This document shows positions 40,001-48,135 of a stretch of 64,000 bases of DNA, in pieces; within the stretch, counting starts at the first letter, position 1, and each line of letters opens with the position of its first letter. Source of the stretch: Thraustochytrium sp. TN22 (taxonomy: Eukaryota; Sar; Bigyra; Thraustochytrida; Thraustochytriidae); NCBI GenBank assembly GCA_013306675.1, contig JABLUY010000144.1:1-64000 (forward strand), written 5' to 3'. The position numbers and the translations under genes are program-made. Under the pieces are notes generated by a model. The model saw only the letters and a program-made list of their open reading frames with translations. It ran no database searches and was not told where the DNA came from.

Positions 40001-40083
40001 TCCTGCCGGGCAAGGTGCGCCGCCAGCTCGCGCGCGCGCCGGTCCGTCGGACGCCATAGCCGCTCGCACGCCGCGAGCTCCAT
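37036..40083 (-). CDS. LRR (AMN1/FBXL-type) + IQ-motif + WW-domain protein
   Basis: 1015 aa, ATG at 40083. Residues about 150-430 are cysteine-containing leucine-rich repeats of the F-box-LRR/AMN1 kind: units such as LQFVNFSRCSQITDRGIADL and LRSVNLARCARVTDHGLQAL repeat about every 26 residues. Residues about 440-745 are a basic helix with repeated IQ-like motifs (for example AVKLQAAFRGAKTRER, AATAIQRIARGVIGRR, ARNMQRVARGHLGR, AAAKIQGLVRARRV), which usually bind calmodulin or myosin-light-chain-like proteins. Around 790-830 comes a WW-like segment (DDWQEHWDPDARRVFYF), then a Tudor-like strand set (VGCFVRVFDVS..WREGLI), and finally a good WW domain (QLPYYYDTVTGETLWELP, about 977-996). I see no F-box. 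Likely a calcium-sensing scaffold, perhaps in a flagellar or cytoskeletal setting; this role is inference. Confidence 0.85.
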   Translation of the reverse strand: MELAACERLWRPTDRRARELAAHLARQEVPRDEVEAFDSLVLAQDKSQTRLRELRARAAPHSPGRRPRRKRARPAERGGQQHARERPEVDEDVSSASASVYMTVEEQERARESGLRATMSVFEALRDEQVDPAELDLRKHINTSSDQLLWEMGSLCPQVVRLNLAGWQRVSVPGLRAVALGFGERLQQIDLSESPLTDEMVSMLTARFFCLTHLVFRACPRLTNGAMRAVAVGTHRSLTALDISECPDLSEDALMWLAGVSGAASSACSALRSLSAEGCPRMRDRGLAALGRKCHRLQFVNFSRCSQITDRGIADLAAGCRGLQILHLAACTLIGDPALRALGTNCTDLRSVNLARCARVTDHGLQALCADATRLQALNLAGCVEVSEMGIYFVARNNKALQILNVTGCERISAEGLQEMLRGLPFVELAKSYTGFKPRDRAARLKLEAQLQMVQDDAARRVAAVLRAHGTRLRLRREARERREQEAAGLLQRWLRGSQGRALYARLLLRRAQTDAALMVQRQWRARAARLVRAVRQAQRDWERRNTRYAVKLQAAFRGAKTRERNPEVVAVIVQLREDRWEEARSAAVVRMQALVRRCISNTLNAARREELLQRSRDMRYASVLIQRNLRIKLARLRVKRLSQRFKRKYAKELRAATAIQRIARGVIGRRIYRDCLRNHVAEQARLAAAARNMQRVARGHLGRIAFEVRKCQHERRMQAAAKIQGLVRARRVLHWRDLRFQMVRDRVRSRSDDAHARAEAKIERRLYLRQLGLERDSASEEDALRELGGYIESDEDDDWQEHWDPDARRVFYFSPSRNLRAWDKFAGDEFEQSLVGCFVRVFDVSVQTWREGLIATYNRKKVKHRVEFYTFLADSFHQDHMWLHMHEDEAYVQVYDAHNDSWVMFRHLRVANMQRARSAAASETRPLETSSQLRQQLESAGTVDTRQQLESAASSLTNTSTSTSSSATDPGRFLALFDQANQLPYYYDTVTGETLWELPAGIDPALVPAYDGAN

Positions 40084-40098
40084 CCTGCTCTGTGCAGT

Positions 40099-40142
<44 letters not shown>

Positions 40143-41995
40143 AGAGAGCCTGATCGTCTGTGCCAAGTCACAGGTGGAACGAGGGAAAAACAACTTGAGA
40201 AACCATGAAAAAGCGAGCCAAGGTCCGTGCACACCCTCCGCACGTGCCGTGACCGCCTGGCTAAAACGGCATTGCCACCAGCATACTGGCACTTGGCGTG
40301 CTGCAGTGCAGGCCGCTGCAGGACAAGAGGAGAGCGAGAAGAGATGCACGAGGAGGCGACTGCACTGCGCGTGCGCACAGGCGTATGGCGGCCGGGAATG
40401 AAGGATATGAGGCGTGAACTCGAGCCGATGGAGAACGATGAAATCTATGCGGCCGCGTTGCGTGCGGCAAAACTTGGCTGACCTTCGACCACGGCCGCGC
40501 TGTGGCTCATCATTTCAATCTAGAGTTAGCCTTCAAGTTGGCCCTGATGCTGATCTGCTCTTGACACCGAGTGCGCGCCACCGCGGCGCCACGGGCGCAC
40601 CTGACCTAACCGGCGTCGGCGCAATACAGCGCAGCGCAGCGGCACCGGGTCACGCACGCGCACCACGCGCGCACATTTCGCGTGGCGAGGCTCGCGGAGC
40701 CGGAGGGCCCGCGGTGGACGATCGAAGGCGCTCTGCGCTCAGCGCGCTGCACGAGCAAGGCTGCGCCGCGCGCATGCTCGACGGCGGCCCTGCCAGTGGG
40801 CCGGCGCGCCTCGGTTGCGGCGCCGGGCTCGCTCGAGCGGTCGGCTGCGCGGCTGATCGCGCTGCGGGACGCTTGTCTGCCCACCAAATTCAAATCCTGC
40901 GCCCACGCATCACTGCCACCGCGCGTCACTATCCCACATGCGCTGCAGATCCGCGATCGCGCCTCTCGAGCTCCGCCAGTGTGGACTGCCCCCTACCACT
41001 CTGGGGCGCCGCCGCGGTCCGGGCCCGCAGCCAAACCGCCCGCGCCCCGTGCGCAAGCAGCGCGGCGCCGGGCACGGGGGCGCCCGCAGCGCGGCGCTGC
41101 GGGAGAGGCGGCGGCGCAGAGGCGCAGGCGCGCTTGCAACGACCGCCGGGCTGAGCAGTTCGCCTCGACGCCGCCTCCAGCCGCGCCACGGGCAGCGGGC
41201 GAGCGAGCGCAGCGCGGCGCAGCGCGGCGCAGCGCGCGGCCGGCCGGCCGGCCCGGGCCGCGGCCTCTGCCCCGCCCCCGCCTCGCCCGCCCTCGCGCAG
41301 CAGGCAAGCAGGCAGGCAGGCGGCCGCCGCGGCAGGAAGGAGGTTAAGGGGTGGTCGTCGTTAGGTCGCCCATTCAAACCAACAAGGCGCGGCGCCAAGC
41401 TCGGGTGCTTGCTTGCCTGGTCGCTTGCGCGCGGCGCGGCGCGGGCGCGGGCGCGAGCGTGCAGCGCGGCGCGGCGCGGCGCGGCGCGGCGCGGCACGCG
41501 CGGACGCGGCGCGCGGCGGCGCACGCCACCGTCGGCCACCGGCGTGCGGCCGGCTGGCCTCTAACTAACGAACGAGCAAGCCGCCCTGCCCTGCTGGGCA
41601 AGCAGGCAGGCAGGCAGGCGCCCGTTGCCGCCGCGGAGGACGGCCGGGCAGGCGAAGGCAAGGCAGTGCGCGCGCGCGCGCGCGCTCGCTCGTTCGCTCG
41701 CTCGCAGGGGCGGCGTGCAGGCGCGCCCTGAGCAGGCGGCGGGCCGAGGCCGAGCGCGCCGGGCGAGCGCGCTGAGGCGAAGTAGTCGATAACCAGCGCG
41801 AGCGAGCGAGCGAGCTAGCTAGCTAGCCCAGGCCGGGATTGCTGCGCCGTGAAGCGCGGGTTACTACGACTACAACTGTTGTTGCTCAAGAGGCTGCAGC
41901 TGCGCAGCGCGGCCGCGGACAAGGTCGTAGTGTCCGCCGTGCGCGGGCACGGCGCTTCAGCGTAGGCGGGAGGAAAAATTGGGCGCATCGGCAAG
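40084..41995. promoter_or_regulatory. Divergent intergenic region, strongly GC-rich
   Basis: 1.9 kb between the LRR-IQ-WW gene (minus) and the MYB-CRC gene (plus). It contains a GCC run (40097-40141), GGCGC pentamer arrays (about 41210-41235 and 41463-41495), CAGG/GCAG runs (41300-41325, 41595-41622), a GC alternating run (41669-41690) and a GAGC/CTAG run (41798-41828). The many overlapping Arg/Ala-rich ORFs are composition artefacts. No gene supported. Confidence 0.45.
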
Positions 41996-44900
41996 ATGAG
42001 TGTGCCAGGCGACGAGTGGGAGGAGGCGCGCGAGCGCCTCGACAGCCTAGAGCGGCTGAGTGATGTGGCCTCGCAGACGCCGCCCATCGCGACGAGCAGC
42101 GCCGGCGCGCGCGGCCGCAATGGGCTGCTCTCGCCCTTTCTGGGGCTATCCCCGATTGGGCCGGGCGCGTCGGCGTCGCCGCTCTCGCACCTGCGACACG
42201 GCGTGAGTATCCCGCGCTCCAACATCAAGCGCAACCTAAACGAGACCAGTGGGCTCCGCAGCTCGAGCACGATCGCTCGCACCAGCAGTGACGGCGCCGG
42301 CGCCGGCACTGGCGCCAGCGCCAGCGCCAGCACGGATGAGGCCTCCCCGCGCGGCAGCGCGCAGGGCCGCGGAGAGGGTGCGGACGAGGGGCGCTCGCAG
42401 CGGCGGCCCAAGGCGCGGCGATCGACCGGCAGCGCCTCGCACCGCAGCCCGCAGCGCGTGCGGCCTGCCGCCAAGTCGGCGGGCAAGGCCGGCCGCAACA
42501 GCGGCGCGTACGACCGCCCGATGCCCAAGACCAAGCCGCTCAAGAGCGTGGTCAGCGGGATGGCCGAGAATGCGCGCATCCGCTCGCAGCACCGCGGCGC
42601 CTGGACGCCTGACGAGGACGATCGCCTCATCGCGCTCGTCAGGCAGAACGGAGCCTGTATGTGGACGCAGATCGCCTCGGACCTTGGCACCGGCCGCAAC
42701 GGGCGCCAGTGCCGCGAGCGCTGGTCAAACCAGATCAATCCGGACTTGGTGCGTGCCAAGTGGTCAGACGAAGAAGATGAGATCATTCTGCAGGCGCACG
42801 CCGAGGTGGGCAACCGCTGGGCCACCATCGCCAAGCTGCTGCCGGGCCGCACCGACAACATGGTCAAGAACCGCTTCAACGGGTCGCTTCTTCCCAAGCA
42901 GGTGCGCAAGGCTCGCGAGCGCGGCGAGGAGCCCCGGATTCTGCAGCGCGCCAAGCAGGCGGTCCCTCGCAACCCGGACCGCAAGAAGTCGGTCGAGTTT
43001 TCCGACGAGCTCCTGGCCGCCTCGGCGCGCCTCAAGGAGTTCAAGCGATCAGACCCGCCCCAGAAGGTGTCGACGCGCGGCAAGGTGTCATCCTCGGGTC
43101 GTTCTTCCGAGGACGGCTCCGAGGAAGACGACGAGGAAGACGACGATGGCATGGGGAGCCGCGGTTCGGGTTCCTCCTCGGGCATCGCCGCTGGTAAGGC
43201 GGCCGGTGCGGCGACTGCTACTTCTTCTTCTTCTTCTTCTTCTTCAACGTCCTCGTCTGCGTCTGCTGTGCCCGCCACCACCGCCTCGTCGAAGTCGGCA
43301 CCCAAGTCTGCTGCTGGCGCTGGCCGCGCTGGCGCCGCCTCGGCCAAGCGCGGCACCAAGCGGCGCGCCGCCGGCGGAGTTGGCCGCGGTCGCGCCCCCA
43401 GCGACGCCTCGGACGGCGTCAGCGACCTCATGGACCAGACGGCCGAGCTGACCAGCCGCGTGCACGAGACCGTGCCCCAAATGGATGCCAAGAAGCGCCG
43501 TCGCCGCCCTGGCTCCTCCGGAGACACTTCGGGTAGCAGTTCCGCGGCGGCGGCCGCCGCCCAAGCCGCCGCGGCCGCCGCGGCTGCGGCCGCCGCCGCC
43601 GCGGTCGCTGTGCCACGCGCCAGCTTTAGGAACGGCAACGACGCGACACCCATGTCCGCGCAGTTTTTTCAGCTCTTCCGCAACAGCCCGGCACCCCAGA
43701 GCCCGTTCCGGATGAGCCCGGCCAGCCTGCTGGCGAGCACGCCGCTGCAAGATCTCGGCAGCATGAATCCGCCAGGGAGCGTGGGCAGCAGCCGCAAGCT
43801 CTTTGAGAGCGATGGTGGGGGGCTCGCGGGCACCACCGCAGATATCATGCGCGGCCTGGACTCGCCCTTTATCCAACTCGGCCTCACGCCGCTGCGCGGG
43901 ACCGCCAGTCCGATGGATCTGCGAGGCTCGAGCAGCAGCCGCCGTGTCTTCGAGGCACTCCAGAACGGTCTGGGCGACCTGCCGGCCTCCGAGTCCACCA
44001 CCGCCTCGTCCTCCAAGCGGGTACGCGGGTCGGGCCTACAGACCTCGCGCTCGGGCCCGGCCGCCGCCGGCGCGGACTCTCAGGCCGCGGCGCTCTCGTC
44101 TCAGGGCCTCGGCCTCAAGAGCCCACTGCGCGACGACGCCTCGTGCGCGCTTCCGCTGAGCACGCCGCGTGCCGGCGGTAGCGGCAGCGGCGGCTTTGCG
44201 CACACGCCCATCACCGTCTCCTCGGAAGGCGCCGCGGGGCAGGAGCTCCTCAACCAGGGCGGTCAGCTCGAGTTTCTCAACTGTCTGGCGCAGCTCAGCA
44301 CAGGCACGGGCAAACACCTCATGAATGACTCAGAAATTCAAGGCCTGCGGGACCCCGGCGCGGTGCGTAAGCTCGACTTGTCGGCCTCGAAGGGCGGCGC
44401 CGGCGGCAGCACCAGCGCCAGCAGTGGCGCTGCTGTCAGCGCCAAGAGCAGCACTGGCGCCGGCAATGTCGCCGGCGAGGGCAAGGGCAAGGACGGGTCT
44501 GCCGAGGCGGCGGAGGCGGCAAACCACGATGACATCTTCAACAAGCTTAGCAAGATCATCGGGTCGCTGCCGGAGGGCTCGCAGGAGAAGCTGCACGCTC
44601 TTCTCTCTGGCGCCAAGGGCAGCTCAAGCGGTGCGCAGTCCTCAGAGACCAGCGAGGCCGCCACCTCAGAGCCTGCCGCCGCTGTGGATGCCCACGACGA
44701 GGAGGAGCATGAGCATGAGGAACACACGCAGCGGCAGACGGACGACGAGGCCGACGTCGAGGGCAAGGAGCCTTCGGACATGGAAGTCGATGAGGCGGCG
44801 CGGGTCAAGAAGGATGCGGCAGCGGTCGTCAAGAAGGAACCAAGGTTCCAACGTGAAGATGAGCAGCCAGAGCAACACAACGACGCGCCATCGAACCCAA

Positions 44901-45550
44901 AAAACGGCCTGGCCGCAGCGGACGACGCTAGCGACGTCTCCGCTGCGGGAGCCAAGAACTTTTCGCTGCTGAAGTCTGCCGAGGACGCTGACGCCGACGC
45001 CGATGCCGACACGGACGAGGCGCACGCGTCGAGCTGCGCGCCGGACGCTGCGGACAAGCCCTGGATGCCCTCGGCCGTGCCGTGTAAGTGCCGCCGCTCC
45101 AGGTGCCTCAAGCTGTACTGCACGTGCTTTGCCGGCGAGCTGCACTGCGCCGATGACTGCCAGTGTCTGGACTGCTGCAACCGCGCCGGCCACGAGCGCT
45201 GGGCCAAGGCGTCCCGCCTGGCGCTGGAGAAGAAGACCGCCGCGCCCGCCGTGGACGTCGAACACCAGTGCCGATGCCGCAACACGCAGTGCCTCAAGAA
45301 GTACTGCGACTGCTTTCGCGCCGGCACAAAGTGCGGCATCTTTTGCAAGTGCATCGACTGTATGAACACCTCCGCCGAGCGCGCCGACGCTGCCTCGCTC
45401 GAGTCTGCCTGCACTGACGAGTCGAACAGCCGGGACGCCATCGAGACTCTGCGCGGTCCGCAGGAGCCGCAGCAGGACACTGCTGCTTGCCAGCCCACTG
45501 CGCTCGACCGACCCAAGATTTCCGCTGCGCTCTCTACGGCCGTGCAGTGA
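41996..45550 (+). CDS. R2R3-MYB plus double-CXC (CRC, tesmin/LIN54-type) transcription factor
   Basis: 1184 aa, ATG at 41996, uninterrupted. MYB repeats R2 (about 199-250; HRGAWTPDEDDRLIALVRQ, CMWTQIA, QCRERWSNQI) and R3 (251-300; AKWSDEEDEIILQAHAEVG, RWATIAKLLPGRTDN, KNRFNG) match c-MYB/MYB3R type, with the last R3 tryptophan replaced by Phe. At the C-terminus are two CXC motifs: CKCRRSRCLKLYCTCFAG...CQCLDCCN (about 1030-1062) and CRCRNTQCLKKYCDCFRAG...CKCIDCMN (about 1091-1125). Both keep the Tyr that in LIN54 inserts into the DNA minor groove. The linker lacks the usual RNPxAFxPK sequence. Between lie 700 residues of Ser/Ala-rich disordered sequence with alanine runs, and acidic tracts before the CRC. 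In animals MYBL2 and LIN54 are separate MuvB/DREAM subunits. Expected role: cell-cycle gene regulation in the nucleus. Confidence 0.92.
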   Translation: MSVPGDEWEEARERLDSLERLSDVASQTPPIATSSAGARGRNGLLSPFLGLSPIGPGASASPLSHLRHGVSIPRSNIKRNLNETSGLRSSSTIARTSSDGAGAGTGASASASTDEASPRGSAQGRGEGADEGRSQRRPKARRSTGSASHRSPQRVRPAAKSAGKAGRNSGAYDRPMPKTKPLKSVVSGMAENARIRSQHRGAWTPDEDDRLIALVRQNGACMWTQIASDLGTGRNGRQCRERWSNQINPDLVRAKWSDEEDEIILQAHAEVGNRWATIAKLLPGRTDNMVKNRFNGSLLPKQVRKARERGEEPRILQRAKQAVPRNPDRKKSVEFSDELLAASARLKEFKRSDPPQKVSTRGKVSSSGRSSEDGSEEDDEEDDDGMGSRGSGSSSGIAAGKAAGAATATSSSSSSSSTSSSASAVPATTASSKSAPKSAAGAGRAGAASAKRGTKRRAAGGVGRGRAPSDASDGVSDLMDQTAELTSRVHETVPQMDAKKRRRRPGSSGDTSGSSSAAAAAAQAAAAAAAAAAAAAVAVPRASFRNGNDATPMSAQFFQLFRNSPAPQSPFRMSPASLLASTPLQDLGSMNPPGSVGSSRKLFESDGGGLAGTTADIMRGLDSPFIQLGLTPLRGTASPMDLRGSSSSRRVFEALQNGLGDLPASESTTASSSKRVRGSGLQTSRSGPAAAGADSQAAALSSQGLGLKSPLRDDASCALPLSTPRAGGSGSGGFAHTPITVSSEGAAGQELLNQGGQLEFLNCLAQLSTGTGKHLMNDSEIQGLRDPGAVRKLDLSASKGGAGGSTSASSGAAVSAKSSTGAGNVAGEGKGKDGSAEAAEAANHDDIFNKLSKIIGSLPEGSQEKLHALLSGAKGSSSGAQSSETSEAATSEPAAAVDAHDEEEHEHEEHTQRQTDDEADVEGKEPSDMEVDEAARVKKDAAAVVKKEPRFQREDEQPEQHNDAPSNPKNGLAAADDASDVSAAGAKNFSLLKSAEDADADADADTDEAHASSCAPDAADKPWMPSAVPCKCRRSRCLKLYCTCFAGELHCADDCQCLDCCNRAGHERWAKASRLALEKKTAAPAVDVEHQCRCRNTQCLKKYCDCFRAGTKCGIFCKCIDCMNTSAERADAASLESACTDESNSRDAIETLRGPQEPQQDTAACQPTALDRPKISAALSTAVQ

Positions 45551-46169
45551 GCAGTAGAGAGATCATATTGCTCGCCGTGCGCCACCCGTCCGTTCGTTCG
45601 AGCGGTCGGCCGAGACGGCCAAGACTCCCCTGCCGCTTGGGCCTTTTCTGCTTGGCAATGCACCCTGATTGATGAAAGCGCCGAGCGGCGTGTGCGGGCT
45701 CGCTCTCAAACAGGCGGCGTCCGTTTTCGCGCTTGGTCTTTTGAGAGTGAAGTTTCAACCTTTTTTTTTCCTTCTTCAACTTGAAGGTATTACGCACAGA
45801 CAGAAGCACCGCCAGGCGAACGAAGGATGCGAGTCGACGCGCGCTGAGCGCGTCAACGCTCCTTGCTATCTATCTGTCAAAACTCGGCTCCACTGGCCTG
45901 CGACAAGCGCAGGGTCTCCATCATCTTGATGGCTCCACAGCATGCACATTTGCTTACAATGCAAAGGCGACGCCTGATGGGTGAGGCTCGAGGCCTGACG
46001 TGCTTTACGGAGTTCGGCCTGACCTTGAGCCGGGTCGAGCAGACGAAAAGGGGTCAGGGCAGGGCAGGGCGGGCATCCATCTATCGAGTGGTGGGTGGAT
46101 GGGTGTAGCAGACTTGCCTCGCAGCCCCAGGCAGGTCCTCAGCCGCATCGCCTCGAGTCCCAGTCAACA
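45551..46169. other. Convergent 3' intergenic region
   Basis: Between the stops of MYB-CRC (plus) and the HTH-like gene (minus). Contains a T-rich run at 45761-45775. No gene supported. Confidence 0.45.
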
Positions 46170-47072
46170 TCACCACGACTGCCAAGGCGCCACCTCCTGG
46201 ACGTCAAGCAGCAGAAAGCCCTTACCCGTGCGCCTTGATTGCTTGCCCCAGAAAAATGCCTTCCAGCCACTCACGTGTTCCTCGCCGCGCGCCGCGGACG
46301 ACTCCAGCACTTTGGCACGGACCTCCGCGTAGCCCGGCATGTCTGGGTGCAAGAAGGTCTGCTTGCGGCGGTCCTTATCATACAGCAGCATGGGCGAGTC
46401 CGCGGGCGCTGGCGGCATGGCCACCTGCACCTTGTAAGGCGAGGCGTCGCGCGGGCCCGGCGCGCTGCTGGCGTCCTCATGTGCGGCCACGTCCTCGCGC
46501 ATCTTGATGACTGCCTGATACTTGTTCTTGCCGGACCGGTCACCCGGCACGCCCAGCTCGACGGGCAGCCAGCGCCCCGCCGAGCCCTGGTCGCCACCCG
46601 CCTTGGCCCCGGACTCCGCCGCGGTCTCAGGCACGCGCTTGTGCACGTGCGGCTTGGACACGTCGCCCACAGTGTACAGCTGCAGCACGCCCGCCGCCTT
46701 ATTGTCCTCCTCCAGCTGGCTCTGCAGCAGACCATGCTTCTTCATCACCTTGCGCAGCCGCTGCACGCGCAGCTTCGCATACGGTCCGCCCAGCGCCTGC
46801 AGCTCACGCAGAATACGGTTCATCCCGAACTCCGGGTTTTGGAACTTGATGCCCTTGATGTGCACTAGCAGCTCCTGCGTGTCCACGCCGCCGCCGCCGC
46901 CCTCCTCCTTGTCGTCATCCGCGGCTGCCGCCGCGGCTGCGCCGCCGCCAGGAGCGACCGCAGTTGTCTCCGCGGCGTCCGGGGCCGCGTGCGCTGCACC
47001 CGTGGCGTCAGGGGCCATGATGGCCGCCTCCGCGGCGCCCGCCGCCGCGCTCTCCGCCGCGTCCTCCTGCAT
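46170..47072 (-). CDS. Small protein with HTH-like segment; function unknown
   Basis: 300 aa from the ATG at 47072 (MQEDAAESAA). The frame stays open further upstream through a GA microsatellite, but with no usable ATG. The N-terminal 60 residues are Ala-rich. Residues about 63-115 (VDTQELLVHIKGIKFQNPEF, then GMNRILRELQALG and LRVQRLRKVMKKHGLL) look like a winged or simple helix-turn-helix, resembling the GxxRIxxEL...V..LM...GL pattern of the HTH_21 segment next to IS3-type integrases; similar stand-alone segments occur in other protist proteins. The C-terminal third (PMLLYDKDRRKQTFLHPDMP, GWKAFFWGKQ, EVAPWQSW) looks like a second folded unit. There is no integrase catalytic core, so it is not a transposase. 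I cannot name it. Confidence 0.65.
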   Translation of the reverse strand: MQEDAAESAAAGAAEAAIMAPDATGAAHAAPDAAETTAVAPGGGAAAAAAADDDKEEGGGGGVDTQELLVHIKGIKFQNPEFGMNRILRELQALGGPYAKLRVQRLRKVMKKHGLLQSQLEEDNKAAGVLQLYTVGDVSKPHVHKRVPETAAESGAKAGGDQGSAGRWLPVELGVPGDRSGKNKYQAVIKMREDVAAHEDASSAPGPRDASPYKVQVAMPPAPADSPMLLYDKDRRKQTFLHPDMPGYAEVRAKVLESSAARGEEHVSGWKAFFWGKQSRRTGKGFLLLDVQEVAPWQSW

Positions 47073-47120
47073 CACGAGCTGCTCCAAGTTTGCCTCATCA
47101 GGCTGGCTAGGCCTACTGAC

Positions 47121-47182
<62 letters not shown>

Positions 47183-47781
47183 TCAGCGCGCAGAAGCGAG
47201 ACGAGACGGCCTAACTGTAAGCACTAACTTAACCGTGACAAAAGGCCTCGGGCTCGGCGGCGATCCTCGATCAGTGATGGTGAGTGAGAGCAGATCACAG
47301 TCAGTCTGCCGACGCTAGCTTTGTCTCCTGTCCCGGTCCTCTTCTTCAGCACCTCAGTCACGGCACGCTCCTTCCCCTTTCCTTCGGCTTCAGGCTTTAG
47401 CATCCATCCTCCACCCAGACCTCCCGCCACCTCGCCCTCCCAGCTGCACCACCTCCTCGTCCACCACCACCTCCTCGTCCTCCTCCCTCTCGACGCCCGT
47501 CCAGAACCCCCGCGCGACGGCGTCCCAAACCGGGGTCCCTCATCTCCGCGCCCCCTCGCGCACCGCGGCGCACAGCGCACACCATGAACACGGACCCGCA
47601 CACCCCGTCCGCGCGGGCGCGCCCGATAGGCCGCGCGCGCGCGGCGCCGCGGCCGCGCCAACCCTACCCTAGAAAAGCGGCCGCGGCGCCTCGAGCGGCA
47701 GCGCGCCTGAGAAGGACTGGCAGCGAGCGCGCCGCCGCCGCCGCCGCCGCCGCCGCGCAGGACCCTATCGACGCGAGCTAG
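47073..47781. promoter_or_regulatory. Divergent intergenic region with microsatellite; eS19 promoter side
   Basis: Contains the CT array at 47123-47179, pyrimidine-rich stretches with CCTCC repeats (47395-47490), and the GCC run at 47737-47757. It should hold the promoters of the HTH-like gene and of eS19. Short pyrimidine-rich ORFs are not supported. Confidence 0.4.
47123..47179. repeat. (CT)n microsatellite
   Basis: About 28 CT dinucleotides, 50 bp upstream of the HTH-like gene start. Confidence 0.95.
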
Positions 47782-48129
47782 GTACGTGCGTGCGCGGCGC
47801 GCGGGCGCGCGGGCGCGCGGGCGGCGGCGGCGGCGGCGGCGCGGGCCGCCGGGCTGGCGCGGCTGCGAGCGAGGCGAGGCGGGGCGGGCGAGGCGAGCGC
47901 ATGCGAGGCGAGGCGAGCGCAGGCGCGGCGCGCCGCTCCGCGCGGCGGGCTGCGGCGGGGCTGCGGGCCGCGGCGGAGGACGCGGCGGCCCTGGCCGCGG
48001 CCGAGACCGGGGCGGGCGGAAGCGCGGGGAAGAGAATGCGCGCGAGAGAGGCACGGAGAGGGCGCGGAGCAGGATGTCCAGGTGCGAGTCGGGGCGGGAG
48101 ACTGACGTTTTTGAATTTATGACGAACAG
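47782..48129 (+). other. Probable 5'-UTR intron of the eS19 gene
   Basis: A strong donor AG|GTACGTGCG at 47780-47790 and an acceptor GAACAG|G ending at 48129 lie six bases before the eS19 start codon. A CTGAC branch-point-like motif sits about 28 bases before the acceptor (near 48101), followed by a short T-rich stretch. The inferred length is 348 bp. First introns in the leader are common for ribosomal protein genes in intron-poor genomes. This is inferred, not demonstrated. Confidence 0.55.
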
Positions 48130-48135
48130 GACACC

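Noticed and set aside
40414-41731. Overlapping Arg/Ala-rich ORFs on both strands
   Set aside because: Produced by GC-only repeats in a divergent promoter region; many overlapping frames open at once and none protein-like.
41815-43653. 612-aa minus-strand ORF
   Set aside because: Antisense to the MYB domain region of the MYB-CRC gene; no domain signature.
46170-47072. Remnant of an IS3-like transposase
   Set aside because: Only a short HTH-like segment matches; there is no integrase catalytic core, the frame is intact and the gene looks like an ordinary host gene.
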